In this document: piece by piece, positions 7,932 through 15,932 of the stretch
Numbering within the stretch: position 1 is the stretch's first letter
Layout of the letters: each line of letters starts with the position of its first letter
Assembly (NCBI RefSeq): GCF_024648825.1
Contig: NZ_JANBBE010000001.1
Location: 1,054,001 to 1,118,000 of the forward strand
Reading direction: 5' to 3'
Length of the DNA: 64,000 nt
DNA from: Lentzea californiensis
GTDB taxonomy: Bacteria; Actinomycetota; Actinomycetes; Mycobacteriales; Pseudonocardiaceae
The notes under the pieces: model-generated
What the model was told of the DNA's origin: nothing
What the model saw: the letters and a program-made list of their open reading frames with translations, nothing else
The model's database searches: none
Position numbers and translations under genes: made by a program

Positions 7932-8939
7932 ATGCGGACACTCATCGGTGCTCTGGTGATCGCACTGCTCACACCAGGCGTCGCCCAGGCACACCACCGT
8001 GACTTCGACCTCCAGGCGCACCGCGGCGGCATCGGCCTGACCGTCGAGAGCACGCTCAAGGCGTTCGGCAAGGCGCTCGAACTCGGTGTGACGACCCTGG
8101 AACTCGACCTGCAGATCACCAGGGACGGCCGTGAGGTCATCACCCACGACCGCAGGACGAACCCGTCGAAGTGCCTCGACACCGCGCCCGCGTTCCCCGG
8201 CGACCCCGGGTTCCCCTACGCCGGCAAGTACGTGAAGGACCTGACGTTCGCCCAGGTGCGCACGCTCGACTGCGGCAGCACGAGGTGGTCGCAGTACCCG
8301 GACCAGGAACTCTCGCCGGGCGCCCGCATGCCCACCCTGGCCGAGCTCTTCGACCTCGCCCGCGAGCACCGCGCGTGGGGCATTCGCTTCAACATCGAGA
8401 CCAAGGTCGAGGCCGCGGCCCCGCACGAGACCGCGCCACGAGAGCAGTTCGTGCAACGCGCCGTCCACGAGATCCGCCGCTCGGGCTTCCTGCGCAACAT
8501 CACCGTCCAGTCCTTCGACTGGGGCACCCTGAGGCGGTTGCGTCAGGTCGAGCCGCGTATCCCGCTGGTGGCGCTGACGCAGCCGGAGATGCTGCGGCCG
8601 GGCTCGCCGTGGACGGGCGGCCTCGAACTCGCCGACTTCGGCGGCAGCGTCGCGAAGATGGCGAAGAGCTTCGGTGCGGCAGCGCTTTCGCCGGTGCACG
8701 GCAACCCGCAGGGCGGCAAAGTCGGCGACCCGGACTACGTGCCGTTCACGACCAAGGCGTTGGTCCAGGACGCGCATCGGCACGGCCTCAAAGTGATCCC
8801 GTGGACCACCAACGACCCGGCCACGATGCACAAGCTGATCGACGACGGCGTCGACGGGATCATCACCGACTACCCGGACCGGCTGCGGAAGGTCATGCAG
8901 GAGAAGGGTTTCAAGCTCCCGCGCAAGTACCGCGGCTAG
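7932..8939 (+). CDS. Secreted glycerophosphodiester phosphodiesterase
   Basis: 335-residue GDPD-family enzyme that hydrolyses glycerophosphodiesters to glycerol-3-phosphate and an alcohol. A signal peptide is visible at about 1-20 (hydrophobic core, cleavage near AQA), so it should act outside the membrane. Core motifs are AHRGG with catalytic His29-Arg, LELDLQITRDG with metal-binding Glu/Asp, and ITHD with the second catalytic His. C-terminal VIPWTTNDPATMHKLIDDGVDGIITDYPD is typical. ATG with GGAGG just upstream. Its 3' end overlaps the opposite-strand gene by 4 bases. A cytoplasmic relative lies at 10820-11560. Confidence 0.93.
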   Translation: MRTLIGALVIALLTPGVAQAHHRDFDLQAHRGGIGLTVESTLKAFGKALELGVTTLELDLQITRDGREVITHDRRTNPSKCLDTAPAFPGDPGFPYAGKYVKDLTFAQVRTLDCGSTRWSQYPDQELSPGARMPTLAELFDLAREHRAWGIRFNIETKVEAAAPHETAPREQFVQRAVHEIRRSGFLRNITVQSFDWGTLRRLRQVEPRIPLVALTQPEMLRPGSPWTGGLELADFGGSVAKMAKSFGAAALSPVHGNPQGGKVGDPDYVPFTTKALVQDAHRHGLKVIPWTTNDPATMHKLIDDGVDGIITDYPDRLRKVMQEKGFKLPRKYRG

Positions 8940-9550
8940 TCTCCGCCGTCACCGCCGCTGTCACCGTCACCGGTGTCGCTGAAGTCGCCGCCTCCACCGC
9001 CACTCGGGCGGTGGGAGTGGCGCGGTAGCTGGGGCAGGCCCAGCGTGGACCTGACGGTTGCCGAGTCCAGTCCCAGCCGGCGGACGATCCGTTCGGGAGC
9101 CCAGCGCAACTGGCGGTTGAGGGCTCTGACCACCGCGACGATCTCGCGCTCCGCCGCGGAGATCTCCGCGGCCCGTTCCCGCGCCAGCCGTTCGGACTTC
9201 TCCGTCGCGGCGCGGACCAGCTCGTCGAAGTCCTGTCCGTGAGCCTGCAGGTAGGTCGCGCGGTACTGCTGACTCGCGGCTGCTTCGGCTTTCCGCACGA
9301 TCTCGGTTCGTGCCATGTCCCAGGCGAACCAGCGCTGCCAGCGCCCGAACCACACCTGCGGCTCCTTGGGCCCGTTCTCGTCCCACTCCTGCCGCGCACG
9401 CCGCTGCGCCTCACGTACCTCCCCGTCGCGTTCCCTGGTCAGCTCGTGCAGCGCGCGGGCCGCCGCTCGCGACTCGTCACCCAGCGACGTCCTGATGCGG
9501 ATCTCCAGCGCGGCGTCGGCACGACGCAGCCACTCCGCCTCGTCGCTCAC
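8936..9550 (-). CDS. Hypothetical charged helical protein coupled to P450
   Basis: 204-residue protein of unknown function. It is rich in Glu/Arg/Ala and predicted almost wholly helical (coiled-coil-like at about 20-150). A possible helix-turn-helix stretch (PERIVRRLGLDSATVRSTLG) near 145-170 is followed by a Gly/Asp/Ser low-complexity tail. Its GTG start overlaps the P450 stop (GTGA), so it is co-transcribed and coupled with the P450. No catalytic motif is visible. A DNA-binding or scaffold role is only a guess from the HTH-like segment. Confidence 0.75.
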   Translation of the reverse strand: MSDEAEWLRRADAALEIRIRTSLGDESRAAARALHELTRERDGEVREAQRRARQEWDENGPKEPQVWFGRWQRWFAWDMARTEIVRKAEAAASQQYRATYLQAHGQDFDELVRAATEKSERLARERAAEISAAEREIVAVVRALNRQLRWAPERIVRRLGLDSATVRSTLGLPQLPRHSHRPSGGGGGDFSDTGDGDSGGDGGD

Positions 9551-10731
9551 TCAGCGCTGAGCGGCAGCGAGTGCAGGCCGCGGATCACGAACTCCGCGCG
9601 CCTGCTGGGTTCCTCGGCCAGCACGGCGCCGGGCAGCTTGCGGTGCAACGAGGACAGCGCCGCCTCCACCTCGATGCGGGCCAGCGGCGCGCCCAGGCAG
9701 TAGTGGATGCCCATGCCGAAGCCGAGGTGCTGGTTCTTCTCGCGGCCGATGTCGAGGACGTCCGGGTTCTCGAAGACCAGCGGGTCACGCGCGGCGGCAC
9801 CGAGCAGCGCGGCGATCTTCTCGCCGGGTTCGATGACGTGGCCGGCGATCTCGACGCGTTCGGTGGCGGTGCGTTCGAAGAGCTGCAACGGCGAGTCGTA
9901 GCGGATGAGTTCCTCCACGGCCGTGGGCAACAGCTGCGGCGAGAGGCGTTCCCACTGCGAACGGTGCTGCATCAGCGCGTAGACGCCGTTGCCGATGACG
10001 TTGACCGTGGCCTCGTGGCCTGCCATCAGCAGGAGCACCGCGGTGGCGACGAGTTCGTCCTCGGTGAGCCTCGCGCCGTCGGTGTCGGTGACGGCGACCA
10101 GGTCGGACACGAGGTCGTCGCCGGGGGAGACGCGGCGCAACGCGATCAGCTCGCGCAGGTAGGCGACGAACTCGGTGGCGGCGCGTTCCGCGGCGTTCTG
10201 CTGTTCGGCGGGCAGGCCGTACTCGTACATCTTCACGATGGCGTTCGACCACGGCTGGAGCAGGTAGCGGTCCTCACCCGGCACGCCGAGCAGTTCGGCG
10301 ATCACCTCGACCGGCAGCGGCGCGGCGACGTGGGCGAGCAGGTCCGCCTGGCCCTGGTCCTTGACCTTGGCGACGAGTTCGTCGACGAGCTTGTCGGCCA
10401 GGTCGGCGACCCACGGGCGCAGGCGTTCGACGTGGCCCCGGCCGAACGCGGCGGCGACCAGGCGGCGCAGGCGGGTGTGCGTGGGCGGCTCGTTCTCCAG
10501 CAGCGAGTTGCGGTGCAGCAGGTTGAAGGCCATGAACTGCTCGACCGGCTTCACGTCCGACCAGATCCGGCCGAGCGAGCGGTGCCGCAGGACCGCGGAG
10601 CAGGCGGCGTGCGAGACGGCGACAGCGACGTCCATCTGTTCGTGGTGATGGACCTCACCGGCTTCGCGCAGGGCCGCGAAGGCCGGGTACGGGTCGGCGA
10701 TGAACTCGGGATCACGCTGGTCGAACGTCAC
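9547..10731 (-). CDS. Cytochrome P450
   Basis: Soluble class I bacterial P450 of 394 residues, requiring external ferredoxin and reductase, neither of which is encoded nearby. The I-helix oxygen motif is AGHEATVN, the ExxR motif is EELIRYD, and the haem loop FGMGIHYCLGAPLARIE holds the proximal Cys. The N-terminus VTFDQRDPEFIADPYPAFAALRE is normal for CYP105/107-like enzymes. GTG at 10731 is the first plausible start; the frame stays open to 10881 but that part overlaps the divergent gene. Substrate unknown. It is followed by a coupled hypothetical gene rather than a ferredoxin. Confidence 0.93.
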   Translation of the reverse strand: MTFDQRDPEFIADPYPAFAALREAGEVHHHEQMDVAVAVSHAACSAVLRHRSLGRIWSDVKPVEQFMAFNLLHRNSLLENEPPTHTRLRRLVAAAFGRGHVERLRPWVADLADKLVDELVAKVKDQGQADLLAHVAAPLPVEVIAELLGVPGEDRYLLQPWSNAIVKMYEYGLPAEQQNAAERAATEFVAYLRELIALRRVSPGDDLVSDLVAVTDTDGARLTEDELVATAVLLLMAGHEATVNVIGNGVYALMQHRSQWERLSPQLLPTAVEELIRYDSPLQLFERTATERVEIAGHVIEPGEKIAALLGAAARDPLVFENPDVLDIGREKNQHLGFGMGIHYCLGAPLARIEVEAALSSLHRKLPGAVLAEEPSRRAEFVIRGLHSLPLSAE

Positions 10732-10819
10732 AAGGCGGACGGTAGGTCGCGATTCGTGTTTCGTCCACGCCGATTTGATTGATGACTCAAATTGTTGCCG
10801 AGGAACTATCGTTCGGGGT

Positions 10820-11560
10820 GTGCAGCAGCCTGCGATCGTCGCGCACCGCGGCGCGTCCACAGACCGTCCCGAGCACACCATCGGCGCCTACGAGCTCGCG
10901 CTCGAAGAGGGTGCTGACGGCCTTGAGTGCGACATCCGGTTGTCGAAGGACGGCGAGCTCGTGTGTGTGCACGACCGCTCGCTCGCCCGCACGTCCAACG
11001 GCCGTGGCACGGTCAGCGCGCTCACGGTCGAAAAGCTGAAGGCGTTCGACTACGGCAGCTGGCACCGCCACGGTCAACCGGCCGGACTGCTGGTGCTCGA
11101 CGAGCTGCTGGAGCTGGTCCGGGGTACGAACGTGCAGCTCTTCGTCGAGACCAAGCACCCGGTCCGGTACCGCAACGAGGTCGAACGCAAGCTCGCCGAG
11201 GCGTTGAAGAGGCACGGGCTGAGCTCGCAGATCGTCATGATGTCGTTCTCGCCGACGGCGGTGAAGGCGTTCCGCGACCACGCCCCGGACATCCGCACGG
11301 TGCTGCTCCTCGACCGCCTGGGCCGGTACCGCAGCGGTGCGCTGCCGTCGTTCGCCGACTACACCGGGCCCGGCGTGCACGTGCTGCGCAACGACCCCGG
11401 CTACGTGGATCGGGCGCGGCGCGCCGGTCACGAGACCTACGTGTGGACGGTGGACGGCGCCGAGGACGTCGCGCTGTGCCGTGACCTGGGGGTCCGGTAT
11501 CTCGCGACCAATGCCCCGGCGAACACCCGCCGCCTGCTGACGGCTAATTTGGCCACCTAG
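10820..11560 (+). CDS. Cytoplasmic glycerophosphodiester phosphodiesterase
   Basis: 246-residue GDPD-family enzyme without signal peptide. Motifs: VAHRGASTDRPEHT (catalytic His-Arg), GLECDIRLSKDGELVCVHD (metal ligands and second His), LFVETKH, and the C-terminal TYVWTVDGAEDVALCRDLGVRYLATNAP. Resembles UgpQ-type enzymes. GTG at 10820 is chosen because family homology starts right there. The frame is open further upstream but no ribosome site is evident, so leaderless translation is possible. Divergent from the P450 with an 88-bp intergenic region. Confidence 0.9.
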   Translation: MQQPAIVAHRGASTDRPEHTIGAYELALEEGADGLECDIRLSKDGELVCVHDRSLARTSNGRGTVSALTVEKLKAFDYGSWHRHGQPAGLLVLDELLELVRGTNVQLFVETKHPVRYRNEVERKLAEALKRHGLSSQIVMMSFSPTAVKAFRDHAPDIRTVLLLDRLGRYRSGALPSFADYTGPGVHVLRNDPGYVDRARRAGHETYVWTVDGAEDVALCRDLGVRYLATNAPANTRRLLTANLAT

Positions 11561-11587
11561 ACAAGCCTGAGCACGAGGAGGGCCAAG

Positions 11588-12523
11588 GTGGCCAAGCGGA
11601 CCGCGGTCAAGGACGCACCGAAGGACGGCATCAACCCGAAGCAGCCCTGCCCGTGCGGGTCCGGCAAGCGCTACAAGGCCTGCCACGGCGCGCCCGGCGG
11701 CGCGACGGACGTGATCGTGTCCCGGCCGTTCGAGGGCCTGACCGCCGAGTGCGAGCTGATCGCCCTGCGTGAGTTCGTGCCGTCCGCGATCGTGAAGCTG
11801 CCGGTCAAGGAGGGTCGCGAGGTCACGCTCGCCACCGTGCTGCCGATGGCCGCCGCCGGTCTGATCCGCGGCGACGACGTGCCGTTCGTGGGCCTGCAGG
11901 TGCAGACGCGGTCCGGTGACATCAGCCGCGACCTGGCGCGCGCGGTGCAGTGGGCGCAGCAGGCGAAGACCGGTGACGTGCTGCCCGTCGTGGGCCCGGA
12001 CGCCGGCGAGAACCCCGCCCGGCTGCAGGACCTGCTCGACACCGACGCGGACATCACCCCCGTGCTGCACACCGACTTCGTGTGGTGGATGCCGGAGGGC
12101 ACCGAGCCGACCGGTGAGGTGGCGCTGTCCCTGGAGCGCGCGAACGCCGCGATCCTGCCGACCGAGCGCCTCGACGCCCCCGGCGTGAAGGCCGCCTACT
12201 GGGTCGACGCGGGCGACAAGGCGCACCTGCGCTGGGTCCGTCCGGAGCCCGAGGAGAAGCTGGTCCCCGCGATGGCCAGGCTGGCCGCCCGCGGTGAGCT
12301 CGACCTCGGCGAGGGCTCGCGCTACGCCGGTTCGTTCCGCGCGCACGGCCTGCTCGTGCCGGTCTGGGACCTCGACCGCGAGATGCACGCCCGCGAGTGG
12401 GCCGAGCCCGCCGAGGCGCTGGGCAAGCGCCTGCTGGAGGCCCTCGCCTCCGACGAGCCGCTGTCCGACGCCGAACGCCGCGCCCGCGACGGCCTGCGCG
12501 GCCGTCAGATCACGCTTCGCTGA
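11588..12523 (+). CDS. SEC-C motif protein (DUF5926 family)
   Basis: 311-residue protein conserved in actinobacteria. An N-terminal SEC-C zinc motif (PCPCGSGKRYKACHG, C21, C23, C32 and H33) is followed by an uncharacterised domain of about 270 residues. SEC-C metal-binding tails occur on SecA and many other proteins. The rest matches what is annotated as DUF5926, function unknown. GTG with GAGGAG ribosome site about 10 bases upstream. Followed closely by a DnaA-box-like repeat and the DUF952 gene. Confidence 0.85.
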   Translation: MAKRTAVKDAPKDGINPKQPCPCGSGKRYKACHGAPGGATDVIVSRPFEGLTAECELIALREFVPSAIVKLPVKEGREVTLATVLPMAAAGLIRGDDVPFVGLQVQTRSGDISRDLARAVQWAQQAKTGDVLPVVGPDAGENPARLQDLLDTDADITPVLHTDFVWWMPEGTEPTGEVALSLERANAAILPTERLDAPGVKAAYWVDAGDKAHLRWVRPEPEEKLVPAMARLAARGELDLGEGSRYAGSFRAHGLLVPVWDLDREMHAREWAEPAEALGKRLLEALASDEPLSDAERRARDGLRGRQITLR

Positions 12524-12525
12524 CC

Positions 12526-12561
12526 CTGTCCACAGGGTTGTCCACAAGGAGCTGTGGATAA
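12526..12561 (+). repeat. DnaA-box-like repeat, copy A
   Basis: Three DnaA-box-like 9-mers: CTGTCCACA (12526-12534), TTGTCCACA (12538-12546, the form favoured by actinobacterial DnaA) and inverted TGTGGATAA (12553-12561). The same arrangement recurs at 43237-43271. It sits between two same-strand genes and its last box abuts the next start codon. Confidence 0.6.
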
Positions 12562-12897
12562 GTGCTGCTGCACATCATCTCGAAGGCCGACTGGGCAGCC
12601 GCCCAGCCGGCCGGCTCGATCGCGCCCGTCGGCGAGGACTTCGTGCACTGCTCCGATCGGGGAGTCGTGCACGTGACGGCCGGCAAGTTCTTCCACGGGC
12701 AGAGCGGGCTGTTGCTGCTCGTCGTCGACCCGGAGCTGCTCGACGTGCCGGTGCGGTGGGAGGCCGTGGCGGACTCGCCGCTGTGGTTCCCGCACGTGTA
12801 CGGCCACATCCCGGTCGCGGCGGTGCTGGAGGTGCACGACTTCCCGTGCGAGCCCGACGGTTCGTTCGTCCTGCCGGAGGCCGTCGCCGCTCCGTGA
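12562..12897 (+). CDS. DUF952 family protein
   Basis: 111-residue protein matching DUF952: N-terminal LLHIISKADWAAA, then DFVHCSDRG with the conserved His-Cys-Ser, and a C-terminal PHVYGHIPVAAVLEV segment. This fold resembles ART-like or RNA 2'-phosphotransferase-like proteins; biochemical function is not established. GTG start directly follows the third DnaA-box-like 9-mer, with a weak ribosome site (AAGGAG at 12546-12551). Confidence 0.87.
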   Translation: MLLHIISKADWAAAQPAGSIAPVGEDFVHCSDRGVVHVTAGKFFHGQSGLLLLVVDPELLDVPVRWEAVADSPLWFPHVYGHIPVAAVLEVHDFPCEPDGSFVLPEAVAAP

Positions 12898-12960
12898 CGG
12901 CCTGGTACCGGAAATGACGGAACTGCCTGCGGCCGTTGCCTTTCCGTGATTAAAGTGGCG

Positions 12961-12988
12961 GCAACCGCTTCTCGGACCCACGCGTGAA
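12961..12988 (+). promoter_or_regulatory. Candidate ECF-type promoter of second sigma operon
   Basis: GCAACC at 12961-12966, 16-bp spacer, CGTGAA at 12983-12988, about 40 bp before the sigma start. Same spacing as the element at 5109, and similar to the one before the lipoprotein gene. Confidence 0.45.
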
Positions 12989-13026
12989 CACCCCGAGCCA
13001 GTTTGCTTCGGGGGAGGGGGCGTGCC

Positions 13027-13560
13027 GTGACGGCGGTGTTGCAGCTGGGATCAGCCGTCGAACACGGCGGGGGAAGAGCGGAAGCCGTGGGGGACTTCGC
13101 TGAGTTCGTGCGCATCTCGATGCCAGGACTACTGCGTTACGGCCACGCACTGACCGGAAACCCGCACGACTCCGCGGACCTGGTGCAGGCGGTGCTGGAG
13201 AAGGTCGGTTCACGCTGGGTCGCCGTGCAGCGCAAGGGCGACGACCCGCTCGCGTACGTCCGCCGGGCCATGGCCAACACGCACATCAGCATCTGGCGCC
13301 GGCGTCGCCGCGAGAACCTCGTGGCCGACATCCCGGACAGCGGGGCCGTGGCTCCCGAGTTGAGCAGGCTCGAAAACGAACCGCTCTGGCAAGCACTGCG
13401 CTCGTTGCCGCCACGGCAGCGAGCAGTCGTCGTGCTGCGCTACTACGAGAACCTCTCCGAGGCCGAGATCGCCCACGCGCTCGGGATCTCGTGCGGCACG
13501 GTGAAGAGTCAGAGCAGCAAGGCGATGGCGAGTCTTCGAACACGCCTGGGAGAGGACTGA
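13027..13560 (+). CDS. SigE-family RNA polymerase sigma factor (second copy)
   Basis: 177-residue ECF-type sigma factor: region 2 at about 22-90 (FAEFVRISMPGLLRYGHALTGNPHDSADLVQAVLEKVG) and region 4 at about 120-170 with the helix-turn-helix LSEAEIAHALGISCGTVKSQ. GTG at 13027 follows a G-rich ribosome site (13010-13020); an in-frame GTG at 13087 would give a shorter N-terminus closer to its paralogue at 5171. Its membrane-anchored partner starts 3 bp downstream. Probable autoregulation through the element at 12961. Confidence 0.9.
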   Translation: MTAVLQLGSAVEHGGGRAEAVGDFAEFVRISMPGLLRYGHALTGNPHDSADLVQAVLEKVGSRWVAVQRKGDDPLAYVRRAMANTHISIWRRRRRENLVADIPDSGAVAPELSRLENEPLWQALRSLPPRQRAVVVLRYYENLSEAEIAHALGISCGTVKSQSSKAMASLRTRLGED

Positions 13561-13563
13561 CCG

Positions 13564-14373
13564 GTGGGTGATCTAGACGATGATCTGCGCAGGCTCTTCA
13601 GCGACGATCGGCTGGACGTCCACTCCGCGCCGGTCTCCACCGAGGACGTGCTCCGCGGCGCGGAGCGGCGCAGGCGGCGCCGAACCGCCGTGGCCGGGAC
13701 CTTCGCGCTGGTGACACTGGTCGGTGCCGGGATCGGGCTGAGTCGCCTCGGCGTGCCGTCACCGGACAGCACGGTCGGTGCGCTCCTGACGACGTCCACC
13801 TCGGCCCCCACGACGTCCACGCCGCCACCGCCGGTCAGCACGGTCATCTCGACCGAGACCGTGACGCTGGGGCAACCACCGAACTCGACCGGTGGCAACA
13901 CCGGCAAGCCCAACCCCGGCGGCACGAGCAGGCCGAACTCGACACCGTCGTCATCACCGCCCACACCGGAGTCGCAGGCGGGCAGGTACGGAACGCTCGC
14001 GCTGGGGATGTCCGAGGCCGACGCGCTGGCGACGGGCTCGCTGGTCGAACCCAGCAGTCCCGCCGACCCGGACGGCAGGTGCAAGGCCTACGCGACGAAG
14101 TCGGTGCCCGACGCCGACGCCGTTATCGTCTCACCGGCCAAGGGAATCGTGCGGATCACCATGCCGAGCTACGCCAAGACCCCCAAGAACGTCGGCGCGG
14201 GTTCGTCGGTTTCCGATGTGAAAGCCGCCTACAAGAATTCCACGCAAAGCGGTTCCAGTGTGCTCGCACCAATGTCCGCAACGCCTCCGTGGACATATGT
14301 CTTCGAGACTGACGGCGCCACGGTGACGGCCGTGTTCATGCGCCTGAATGCGAACGACTGCGCCTCCGTCTGA
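13564..14373 (+). CDS. Membrane-anchored sigma partner with lipoprotein-like outer domain
   Basis: 269-residue single-pass protein: cytoplasmic N-terminus (1-40) ending in a long Arg run, membrane helix at about 41-63, Thr/Pro/Ser-rich wall-spanning linker (about 70-138), and a C-terminal extracytoplasmic domain (about 139-269). The domain (YGTLALGMSEADALATG near its start, VIVSPAKGIVRITMP and NVGAGSSVSDVKAAY later) is recognisably the same as in the two lipoproteins encoded just downstream. Position 3 bp after the sigma gene suggests an anti-sigma or signal-transducing partner (inference). No zinc anti-sigma motif seen. Confidence 0.8.
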   Translation: MGDLDDDLRRLFSDDRLDVHSAPVSTEDVLRGAERRRRRRTAVAGTFALVTLVGAGIGLSRLGVPSPDSTVGALLTTSTSAPTTSTPPPPVSTVISTETVTLGQPPNSTGGNTGKPNPGGTSRPNSTPSSSPPTPESQAGRYGTLALGMSEADALATGSLVEPSSPADPDGRCKAYATKSVPDADAVIVSPAKGIVRITMPSYAKTPKNVGAGSSVSDVKAAYKNSTQSGSSVLAPMSATPPWTYVFETDGATVTAVFMRLNANDCASV

Positions 14374-14385
14374 TCATTGAGAATT

Positions 14386-14427
14386 GCCGAAGTCCCGCTG
14401 CTCCTGTTGGTGCAGCGGGACTTCGGC
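14386..14427 (+). terminator. Strong hairpin after sigma/partner operon
   Basis: Perfect 16-bp inverted repeat (14386-14401 / 14412-14427) with 10-nt loop, 13 bp after the stop codon. No T-run, as is common in actinomycetes. Separates the sigma operon from the lipoprotein genes. Confidence 0.8.
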
Positions 14428-14477
14428 GTGCGCTTGTGCGGCCTTTCCGCCGTGACTTCTTCGTGACTCCGACCTGC

Positions 14478-14504
14478 GCAACCTCGTTGTGGAGGTGACG
14501 TCTT
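14478..14504 (+). promoter_or_regulatory. Candidate ECF-type promoter of lipoprotein gene
   Basis: GCAACC at 14478-14483, 15-bp spacer, CGTCTT at 14499-14504, 33 bp before the lipoprotein ATG. Matches the elements before both sigma genes, suggesting the lipoprotein belongs to the regulon of the upstream sigma factor. Confidence 0.45.
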
Positions 14505-14537
14505 ACGGTTGTCTCATCAAACATGGGGGAAACCAAA

Positions 14538-15155
14538 ATGAAGAACTCGATCAAGACTGCATTCGTCACTGCGATCGCCATTGCTGGAATTGCCGCGTGC
14601 ACCTCCGCGCCGGCGCCGGAACAGAACTCCGCTCCCGTCACGCCGATTTCCACCCCGTCCACGTCCACGTCTTCGATCGCGCCGCCGCCCGTCCAAGTGG
14701 TCACGGAGGTCATCACCGCGACGGTGACCGCTGCGCCGCAGGCCATCGCGAAGGTGGACGACCGGCTCGGCTACGGCGGTCTCAAGCTGGGCATGACGCT
14801 GGAGGAGGCGCGTGCCGCCGGTCTGACCGACCTGACCTGGGACAAGGCCGTCGCTGACAACTGCGTCGTGGACAGGCACGTGGCGATCTCCAAGGCGAAC
14901 GGCGTCGAGCGGATCACGCTGCCCGCGGACGCCAGGACGTCCAAGGGCATCGGTGTCGGCTCGACCTTCGGCGAGGTGCAGCGGGCCTACCCGAGCGCCT
15001 CCGAGTACCGCTCCGGCTGGTCGGCCAAGGTCGCGGACAACGCGTACTACCACTTCATCGGCAGCTTCGACCTCGCCCGGTTCGGAGACGCGGACAAGAT
15101 CCAGCGCGTCAAGCTCGTCGCGGGAGCCGTCAACTGCTCGATGGCCGATCTCTGA
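14538..15155 (+). CDS. Secreted lipoprotein sharing the sigma-partner outer domain
   Basis: 205-residue predicted lipoprotein. Basic N-terminus and hydrophobic core end in a lipobox (GIAACTS, Cys near residue 21). A Pro/Ser/Thr linker follows (about 25-70), then a domain of about 130 residues: LGYGGLKLGMTLEEARAAG, HVAISKANGVERITLP and KGIGVGSTFGEVQRAYPS. The domain is shared with the next gene and with the sigma partner at 13564-14373. Start at ATG 14538, placed by the GGGGGA ribosome site at 14525-14530; the ATG at 14523 lacks one. Function unknown. Confidence 0.85.
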   Translation: MKNSIKTAFVTAIAIAGIAACTSAPAPEQNSAPVTPISTPSTSTSSIAPPPVQVVTEVITATVTAAPQAIAKVDDRLGYGGLKLGMTLEEARAAGLTDLTWDKAVADNCVVDRHVAISKANGVERITLPADARTSKGIGVGSTFGEVQRAYPSASEYRSGWSAKVADNAYYHFIGSFDLARFGDADKIQRVKLVAGAVNCSMADL

Positions 15156-15169
15156 ACCTCACCGAACCG

Positions 15170-15204
15170 CTGTGCCCGCCCCGCTGGGGGTGGGGCGGGC
15201 ACAG
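15170..15204 (+). terminator. Hairpin between the two lipoprotein genes
   Basis: Perfect 13-bp GC-rich stem (15170-15182 / 15192-15204), 14 bp after the first lipoprotein stop. May terminate or attenuate transcription into the second lipoprotein gene. Confidence 0.65.
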
Positions 15205-15246
15205 CAGCCAGCACTGACCACGACAACGCTTCCTGGGGGAAGAAAG

Positions 15247-15828
15247 ATGAACCGCTCGCTCACCATCGTCACGATCGCCGCCGCTCTCGGCCTGGCCGCG
15301 TGCACGTCCACACCGCCGGCGCCGGACAACACAGCCACGACCACGCCGTCCAGCGCCACCACCACACCGTCGAACTCGGTGGTGGCCCAGGTCGTGACCG
15401 AGACCGTCACCAAGCCGGTCGCGCCGCCGGCCAAGCCGGTGATCGGCTCGTTCGGTTACGGCGACCTCAAGCTCGGCATGTCACTGCAGGACGCGCTGAA
15501 CACCAAGCTGATCGGTCCTGCCCTGAACGGGGATGAGTGCACGCTCCACGACATCACCGGTACCGGTGAGAGAACGTGGATCTCCAAAGCGAAGGGTGTG
15601 GCGTCCGTCGGCTTCAGCGCCGGCATGTCCTCCGACGGTGTCGGCGTGGGAGCGACAGAGCAGAAGCTCAAGGTCGAGTACACCAACCTGGTGCCGGCGG
15701 GGCCGAACTACTCCTACCGGGCCGAGGCCGACAACAACCCGGACGCCTACTTCCTGTTCGGCGTGCGCGAGGGCAAGCTCACCGGCGCCTACCTGATGAA
15801 CAAGGGCCAGGACTGCCACAACAACTAG
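15247..15828 (+). CDS. Secreted lipoprotein, paralogue of the preceding gene
   Basis: 193-residue lipoprotein: signal peptide with lipobox LGLAACTS (Cys near 19), Thr/Pro/Ser linker (about 22-62), then the same domain as the previous gene (FGYGDLKLGMSLQDALNT, TWISKAKGVASVGFS, DGVGVGATEQKLKVEY). Start at ATG 15247 behind GGGGGAAGAAAG. The stop is followed by about 100 bp before the YCII gene. Probably an envelope component co-regulated with the sigma system; function unknown. Confidence 0.85.
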   Translation: MNRSLTIVTIAAALGLAACTSTPPAPDNTATTTPSSATTTPSNSVVAQVVTETVTKPVAPPAKPVIGSFGYGDLKLGMSLQDALNTKLIGPALNGDECTLHDITGTGERTWISKAKGVASVGFSAGMSSDGVGVGATEQKLKVEYTNLVPAGPNYSYRAEADNNPDAYFLFGVREGKLTGAYLMNKGQDCHNN

Positions 15829-15932
15829 GCGAGAAGATCTCGGCCCGCGATGTCGAGATCCGCGTTTCGGCTCCGTCTCCCCGGTGAAAGCGGCCAGGAT
15901 GGTCGCGACCGCACCGAGGGAGACGACCCGAG

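Noticed and set aside
14386..14427. 16-bp stem considered as a small RNA gene
   Set aside because: A lone hairpin right after a stop codon with no promoter evidence is most simply a terminator.
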